From Ziziphus jujuba (taxonomy: Eukaryota > Streptophyta > Magnoliopsida > Rosales > Rhamnaceae), in contig NC_083384.1 of NCBI RefSeq assembly GCF_031755915.1, positions 20,892,001-20,956,000 on the forward strand: a DNA stretch of 64,000 bases, given 5' to 3'. Numbering within the stretch: the first letter of the stretch is position 1; each line of letters starts with the position of its first letter. This document shows, in pieces, positions 57,585 through 64,000 of this stretch. The notes beneath the pieces were generated by a model, which was not told where the DNA came from, ran no database searches, and was given only the letters and a program-made list of their open reading frames with translations. Made by a program: the position numbers and the translations under genes.

Positions 57585-60500
57585 ATGGCTTCTCAAAGTT
57601 TTGCACCTCCCACTCTGCCAAAATTTAAGGGCCAAAATTACTCCATTTGGAGCATAAAGATGAAAGCCTACCTACAAGCCTTTGGACTTTGGGATGTGAT
57701 GGAAGAAGGTTATGAAGTTGAGGATTTATGAGCAAATGCCACACAAGCACAAAGACTTGCACATGGGACTGAGACAACTGAAGGATTCAAAGCCTTGATA
57801 GCCCTTCATTCTTTGGTTAGTGACTCCATCTTCACTAGAATCATGTCTTGTACAAGTGCTAGAGAAGTTTGTTTAAAGTTGCAAGAAGAATTTCAAGGAA
57901 ACACTAGAACAAGACAAATGCAAGTTTTAAACTTAAGAAGAGAGTTTGAAACAATTAGAATGAAAGAAAATGATTTGGTTAAGGACTTCACCGATAGACT
58001 ACTAAAGGTTGTGAACAAATTAGAGTCCTTGGAGAGCCATTGACCAACCAAAAGGTTGTAGAGAAGGTGTTGGTGAGTTTACCGAAAATTTGAAGCTAAG
58101 ATTTCTTCCCTTAAGGAATCAAGGAATCTTAGTGAGATTACATTGAGAGAGCTTATCAATGCCTTCCAAGCAACCAAACAAAGAAGTGCCATAAGAAAGG
58201 AGGAGTCTCTGGAAAGTGCTTTTATATATAGTCAAAGCAAAAAGAAGAACAAGAACAAGGGAGGAACCGATTATGGAGGTTTGAACAACAAAAACAACAA
58301 CAATTTCAACAACAACAACAATGCAAGGTAGCAACAAGGAGGACAACAATAAAACCGTGGAGGTTATCCACCATGCCCCCATTGCAACAAGTATGGACAT
58401 GCACCAAACAAGTGCTTTTGGAGACCGGATACAACTTGTGACAAATGTGGGCAAAGAGGACATGTTGGCAAAGCGTGTAAGCAAGGAAGGCAATAAGCAA
58501 ATGTGGTAAATGAGGAGGCCAAGACTTTATTTGTGGCTACATGCCTTAAAGCTACAAGTAGTGGGCTTGGTTGGTTGGTAGATAGTGGTTGTTTATACCA
58601 CATGACTTTTGAAGAAACCAACTTTGTGGAGCTTGACCAATCCTACAAGACAAAGGTGAAGATTTGGAATGGAAGCTTCATGGATGTAGAAGGAAAAGGA
58701 GATATCTCATTGCATACCAATAAAAGTACAAAACTTATCCAAAATGTTCTATATGTGCCTTCATTATGTGAAAACTTGTTGAGTGTTGGACAATTGGTTG
58801 AAAAGGGATATGTATTGAACTTTGGTTATGATGGTTGTTTGATATCGGATGCTTTTGGAAATAAGGTGTCTAAAGTTGTCTTGAAAGATAAAAGCTATAG
58901 GTTGAATTTAGTAGATAGTGAACAAGCTTTGAAAGGCAAAGTTGAGTCCATTTCTTAACTTTCGCATAAAAGGCTTAGTCACTCTAGTTATGGTGCAATG
59001 AAGAATACTAATGATTTGGTGAATGATATGCACTTGATTGATGATGTGAAAAATGGGTGTGAAGTTTGTCAACTTGGAAAGTCCACTGGGTTGCCATTTC
59101 CTAAATTGGTGCATGGAGAGCTAAGGAGAAGTTAGAACTTGTTCATTTGGATGTGTGTGATCCCATGAGTGTGTCTTTCTTGAGTGGTCATAAATACTTT
59201 CTCACCTTTAGAGATGACTATTCTAAGATGTGTTGGATTTATTTTCTCACACATAAGTCACAAGTTCTATAAAAATTTATGAAATTCAAAAAGTTGGTTG
59301 AAAATCAAAGTAGGTCTACTTTGAAGTGCTTGACGACCGACAATGGTGGTGAATATACTAGCTTAGCTCTTGAAGATTTTTGCAAAGAAAATGGAATAAT
59401 TCATCAATTTACCACACCATACATACCACAACAAAATAGTGTGTGTGAGAGGAAGAATAGGACATGATGGAAATGGCTAAGGTGTATGATACATGAAAAG
59501 AAAATGTCAAAGAAATTTTGGGCCGAGGCTATCTATACTAGTTTCTACATTCAAAACTGATGCTTCACCAAATCCATTGAAGGCAAGACACCCTATGAGT
59601 TGTGGTTTGGAGAGAAACCATCTTTAGAGAATATTAAAGTATTTGGTAGTGTGTGCTTTCTCCATGTTCACTCGCACATGAGAGATAAGCTTGACAAAAA
59701 GGCTAATGTTAGGATATAGTGAGGTTACCAAAGATTTTAGGGTTTATAACCTAGAGACCAAAAAGCTTGTGGTAACAAAAGATTTGAAGATTGATGAGAA
59801 TGCAAAATGGGATTGGAGTACGGAAGAGCTATTGGTGAATGAGGATGATCCACGGTTTGAAGTAGAAAATGAAGAAAGAAATGTTGAAAACAACAATGAT
59901 GAAGATGACAATGATGAAGACAATGAGAAGAATGATGATTTATTTCAAGAAACCATTGGCGCCGATTTGGAGGTTGGTGATGGTGTTAGAGGGGGAAGAT
60001 CTTTGTTTGAGATTTATGAAAGGTGTAATGTTACACTTAGTGAGCCTACACGTGTGCAAGAGGCCTTGATGAAGAAAGAGTGGAAGGAAGCAATGGATGT
60101 GGAAATGAAGATGATTGAGAAGAATGAGACTTGGTCCTTGGTCACTAAACCAAAAAACAAGAAAGCAATTGGTGTCAAATGGATCTTTAGAAGTAAATAC
60201 AATCCGGATGGGACCATTTGCATTTACAAGGCAAGGTTGGTGGTCAAGAGTTATGCACAACAAGCCAAAGTTGACTATGGGGAGACGTTTGTACCCGTAG
60301 TAAGGATGGAAACCATTAGACTCATCCTTGCTCTTTCAGCCACCAAACAATGGAGTGTGTTTCACTTGGATGTGAAATCAGCATTCTTGAATGGTGTATT
60401 GCAAGAAGAAGTCTATGTGAAGCAACCCGAGGGCTATGTGATTGAAGGACACGGAGATCAGGTTGTAAGCTTCATAAAGCCTTATATGGTCTTAAACAAG

Positions 60501-61549
60501 CACCTAGGGCTTGGTATGGAAGGATAGATGGCTACTTGCTTGGACATGACTTTAGGAGGAGCCAAAATGAACCCACTTTGTATGTGAGGGTTGAAGGAAG
60601 CATGATAATGGTTTCTTTGTATGTGGATGACTTAGTGGTCACGGGTGAGGACCCAATGAATGTGGAAAAGCTAAGGCATGAACTTGAGGAGTTTGAGATG
60701 TCTAACTTGGGCCTCATGAATTACTTCCTTGGTGTGGAAGTATTGCAATGCCAAAGAGGAATATTTATATCATAAGAAAAGTACATCAAGGATGTTTTGA
60801 AGAAATTTAATCTTGAAGAATGCAATCCAATGAGCACTCCAATGATCCAAGGAGAGAAGTACCAAAAGGAGGATGGCACAGCAAAGGTAAATCCTGCACT
60901 TTACCGATCATTGATTGCTAGTTTGCTTTATGTGTACACATCTAGGTAAGATATTATGTGTGTTATGTGTGTGCTTTCAAGATACATGCAAGCACCCACC
61001 CAAACTCATCTTAAAGGTGCCAAAATAGTTCTTAGGCATCTTAAGGGCACTAGTGATTATGGAGTTTGGTATGAAGCAAAGGATGAGTTAAAGCTTGTTG
61101 GCTATTCGGATAGTGATTGGGCGGGCTGCATTGATGATATGAAAAGTACTTCAAGCTACTTATTTTCACTTGAGAGTGGTCTTTTCTCATGCAATGTAAA
61201 TAAGCAAAGCACAACGGCTCAAAGTACCGTAGAAGCCGAATACATTGCTTGCTTATCTTGTACAAACCAATGTACTTGGTTAAGGAACTTGATGGGAGAT
61301 CTTGGTCATTCTCAAGAAAGTCCAAACATCATCAAATGTGATAACACTTCAGCAATTTCAATAGCCAAGAACCCAATACAATATGGAAGAACAAAACATA
61401 TTTCAGTGAAATATCATTCCTTGAGGGAGTATGTGAATTCGGAGGAGAACCTTGCGGATGTGTTCACAAAGCTACTTGGAAAGACTAGATTTGAGGCATT
61501 GAGGACTCTTCTTAATGTGTCTAGCAAGATTAGCAAGGAGGAGTGCTGA
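57585..61549 (+). pseudogene. Copia D Gag-Pol, degenerate
   Basis: ATG at 57585 (MASQSFAPPTLPKFKGQNYS). Gag has a stop after VEDL (57729) and a frameshift near 58040. A zinc-knuckle pair is at about 58376-58480 (CPHCNKYGHAPNKC and CDKCGQRGHVGKAC). Protease has WLVDSGCLYHMT (about 58580). GAG-pre-integrase is near 58970-59090 (CEVCQLGKS). The integrase core has stops and frameshifts (TDNGGEY near 59336, stop at 59465). RT is at 60060-60770 (GVKWIFRSKYNPDG, FHLDVKSAFLNGVLQEEV, a frameshift near 60465, SLYVDDLVVTG with intact DD). RNase H is at 61090-61500 (GYSDSDWAGCIDDMKSTSSY, STVEAEYIA). At least six lesions; not functional. Confidence 0.88.
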
Positions 61550-62571
61550 AAAGGTGGTAATCTTGCCACTTTGTGCAAGCCAAAGTTCATCAAGGTTTGC
61601 ATCCTCTTTCTTTCTTCATAAGAAATATTTTGTTGAATGTCTTAATGCAATATTTATTTTATGTTTTATGTTCCTTTTAAGTGTCTTTTTAATGCCTAAT
61701 TTTTGTTGTATTTAGCTTAGGAATTGTCTCTTTGTTGGGTATTGATTTTGTTTTGTAATATAGCTATGTATTGGAAACAGTGTTTCCAGCAACATAGGTC
61801 TATTATTGGGGCTGACGTTCTCTAGGATTTTAGAACAAGGTTATTATTTTTGGATATGTTGTAATAAACATGTAAAAGAAAAGATAGAATAGAAAAAACA
61901 ATGACTTAAAAAGGCTTTAGGAAGCCCAAGACAGGTTGCAAGTTGGCATAACTGCTGGGATTTCCGGTAGTTATAGTCCATGGGTTTGAGATGAATTAGA
62001 GGCCTTACCCAATTCTTTTGGACTTGGTCTTCTGTAGATTTTAGCTTTAATATTTTAACATACCACATGCCAAAATTCTAGCAATTCGGATTAAGATATC
62101 CCAGTCTTCCATCTTCAAATAGTAGTATAGGATTAAGTGGAGACAGTTTTTTGAAATTTAAAATCTCACAAACCATGTGAGCTGGTGGTTGAATGGTTAT
62201 GTATCATAATTTTGAATGGAAAATATGTAAATTTTGAATTTTAAAGGTTTCCATTTGGTCCCCCACACACCTCACATGTATGAGACAAATTTTGTATCTA
62301 TATATGCAACGAATGAATGAAAAGAAAAGTGAATTAGTGTGCTGTCTAGTTTTGTATGGCCTACTCTAAAATTTTCTCTTCTTCTTCATCTTCTTCTTCT
62401 TCCTTCAAAACAAAAAAATCCTAACAATCCTAACTATCACCATACCAAAAATAAACACAAAAACACCTAAACATCAAACCAAAAAATTAGATTAAAGGTT
62501 GTGCACAAGACTAACACCTTGTGTACAACACTCTTGGCCAAGTGAACCGAAAACCACACCAAACTCCAATA
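61544..62571 (+). repeat. Copia D 3' LTR
   Basis: TGCTGAAAAGGTGG to CTCCAATA, 1028 bp. It overlaps the end of the RNase H frame by a few bases (stop at about 61547). Confidence 0.85.
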
Positions 62572-64000
62572 ATATCCACTAAATTTCTTTACATTTCGAT
62601 TAGTCAGTTAGTACCATTTTAATTTCAAAGGCAGCTTTGATGCATAGTTTCTACAAATCGCATTCCATTAGGGAAATATGAGTTCTAATTGCCTGCCAGT
62701 ATCCTAATCCTTATTAATATATATATGCAAAAATAAGCCATGACAAAAAATCTAACTTTCCAAGTGATTTCAAAGAAAAATAAGAAAATTTGGGTGTCCA
62801 AAGGTTGGTCAAAGGCATGCTAATGATAATATTCAAATAAAGAAAGTTTTAATGCAAATAAAGCTCCTAAACCTTAGGAATACATGCGGTAACTTTTGGG
62901 TCAAAAAGGTAATTCTCTCATTAAATTGATAATTAAAAGGCCAAAATTAATACTAATTACTTGGAGAAGTTGGCCCAACATTCATTGTCCAATAGATTGA
63001 GTTTTGGAAACCTAATTGAAGTAGGACCTATAGAAACCTTAACGCTATATAAAGCCTTACAATTTTTAGAGTTGAGACCATTATATGCACCATTATGCAT
63101 GCCACATTCCACACAATACACACGACACAATATGCAGCAACACAGCTGCACACAAAGAGATTTTGGCTAGAAAGAAGAGAAGGAAGGGGAAAGAAATCAA
63201 GGAGGAAAAGAGGAGTAATTTTTCGGCCTTAGAAAGGGAGTTTTATTGGGGGGACTTCATCAATTCAACTCTATTGTTGACTTTTCTTTATGCTTTTTTA
63301 TTGCGAACTGTCGTTTTGATTTAATTATGGATGTTTAATTTAATTTTATGATTAACTTAACTCCATAGCTAGGGCTATGATAAGGCCCCAACAGGCCCTA
63401 ACTACGAAGATTTAATTACTAGTTTTTTTAATCTAGTATTTTTATTCAATAAATTATTACACGCTTTATGCTTCCTTGAATGATTTAAATAGTTAAAGTG
63501 CCGGAAGGTGAAAACTATTAGATTTGCAATAATTTACTTAGCTTATATAACGAAGAGAATGGGAGATGAAAATTATGTATTCTATGCCTTGTTTGATGAA
63601 TACTTTAATTTATAAAATTGAGAATCTAGAAGGTGAAGGTTATATATTCTATGTCTTATTTGCCTGTTTGCTTAGTCGATCTTTATGTATAAATTTAAAA
63701 AGGAATTGAAAGGTTACGTTTGGTTTTTGTAAATTGATGAAAGATCAAGAAGTGAAGTTGATAAGTTTGATGATTAAGTATTGTTGAAAAAATACTAGAT
63801 TAGTAAAATAAGCATGCTAGTAATTAGATTGGATTAGTTAGAGGTGGATTCTAATGCTCTAATGTCTAAAATTATTTGATTACAATCTTGCTTTATTTCC
63901 TAGTTGCTACTTGCTTTTTAATTGCTTTCTTAAAACTTGTTTTTAATTTTCTTTTGTACATTGAATGCTTTCTAATTTAATCAATATATCAATAAAATTG
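62572..64000 (+). repeat. Element E LTR, second part
   Basis: U3 remainder, TATATAAA at 63046-63053, then the transcribed leader with the stem-loop and CCGGAAGG motif. The small ORFs at 62961-63324 overlap the LTR promoter and leader and are not called. Confidence 0.65.
63046..63053 (+). promoter_or_regulatory. TATA box of the element E LTR
   Basis: TATATAAA followed by GCC, 318 bp upstream of the stem-loop (345 bp in element A). Confidence 0.65.

Larger units (their letters stand above)
56342..62571 (+). mobile_element. Copia D: full-length, decayed Tork-like copia element
   Basis: LTRs 56342-57397 and 61544-62571, primer site, gag, protease, integrase, RT, RNase H in copia order. The flanking bases ATATT (56337-56341) and ATATC (62572-62576) could be a 5-bp target duplication with one change. 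The LTRs differ at many positions (roughly 1 in 10 in the stretch compared), so it is an old insertion. Confidence 0.88.
55915..64000 (+). mobile_element. Element E: related gypsy LTR, split by copia D and running off the window
   Basis: Starts TGTTAGGCATAAATTATG at 55915, like TGTTAGGTCTACAATATT of A. It runs to 56341, is interrupted by copia D (56342-62571), and continues from 62572 to the end. The second part has a TATA box (63046-63053), the stem-loop (63364-63406) and CCGGAAGG (63501-63508) in the same order and at similar spacing as the A LTR. It is a diverged sister family. At least 1.85 kb of LTR is present; comparison with A puts the LTR end and primer site roughly 50 bp past base 64000. 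Confidence 0.7.

Noticed and set aside
57257..57586. 109-codon minus-strand ORF in the copia D LTR
   Set aside because: It lies across the LTR end, primer site and gag start of a plus-strand element; no domain.
62957..63324. Overlapping ORFs of 64, 69 and 79 codons near the window end
   Set aside because: They cover the TATA box and leader of the element E LTR and show no recognisable domain.

Overview
The window is nuclear DNA from a flowering plant, most likely a eudicot. The evidence is AT-rich intergenic DNA, plant Ty3/gypsy (Athila-type) and Ty1/copia retrotransposons, a GT-AG split LRR receptor-like kinase gene and a retrocopy of a plant-type poly(A)-binding protein. The species cannot be named from this sequence. 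Only one host gene looks intact. Almost everything else is retrotransposon, much of it nested, tandem or inverted.

Layout. 1-573 (-) is a wreck of a gypsy pol gene. 588-7542 (-) is a non-autonomous Athila-like element ('B') that encodes a small protein with two zinc knuckles; it shows part of a tandem arrangement with a shared LTR. 7543-10150 holds an LTR-like piece, a degenerate CACTA-like stretch, unassigned DNA and a short TRIM-like remnant. 10151-15289 (+) is a decayed copia element (copia 1). 15290-19611 (-) is a scrambled, inverted relative (copia 2) that contains a retrocopied poly(A)-binding-protein mRNA. 20376-24981 (-) is a two-exon LRR receptor pseudokinase with a 2.65-kb AT-rich intron. 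25955-53962 (+) is the centrepiece: three tandem copies of an Athila-like element ('A', period 9761 bp) that share LTRs, each with an intact 1825-codon gag-pol. The third copy is cut before its 3' LTR and joined to a 5' copia fragment (copia C, -, 53963-55725). From 55915 to beyond the window end lies the LTR of a related gypsy family (E), split by a full-length but decayed copia element (copia D, 56342-62571).

How the parts relate. A and B share near-identical LTRs, the same tRNA-Asp primer binding site, the same 3' non-coding region and the same polypurine tract. B lacks pol, so A is a plausible source of its reverse transcriptase and integrase. The LTRs of A, B and the more distant E share a stem-loop in the transcribed leader. 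Units 1 to 3 of A differ by only a handful of bases over about 28 kb, which means a very recent amplification (or an assembly artefact). The tail of unit 3 changes abruptly to an older sequence type, which points to a recombination junction. No CRISPR array, rRNA gene or tRNA gene was seen.
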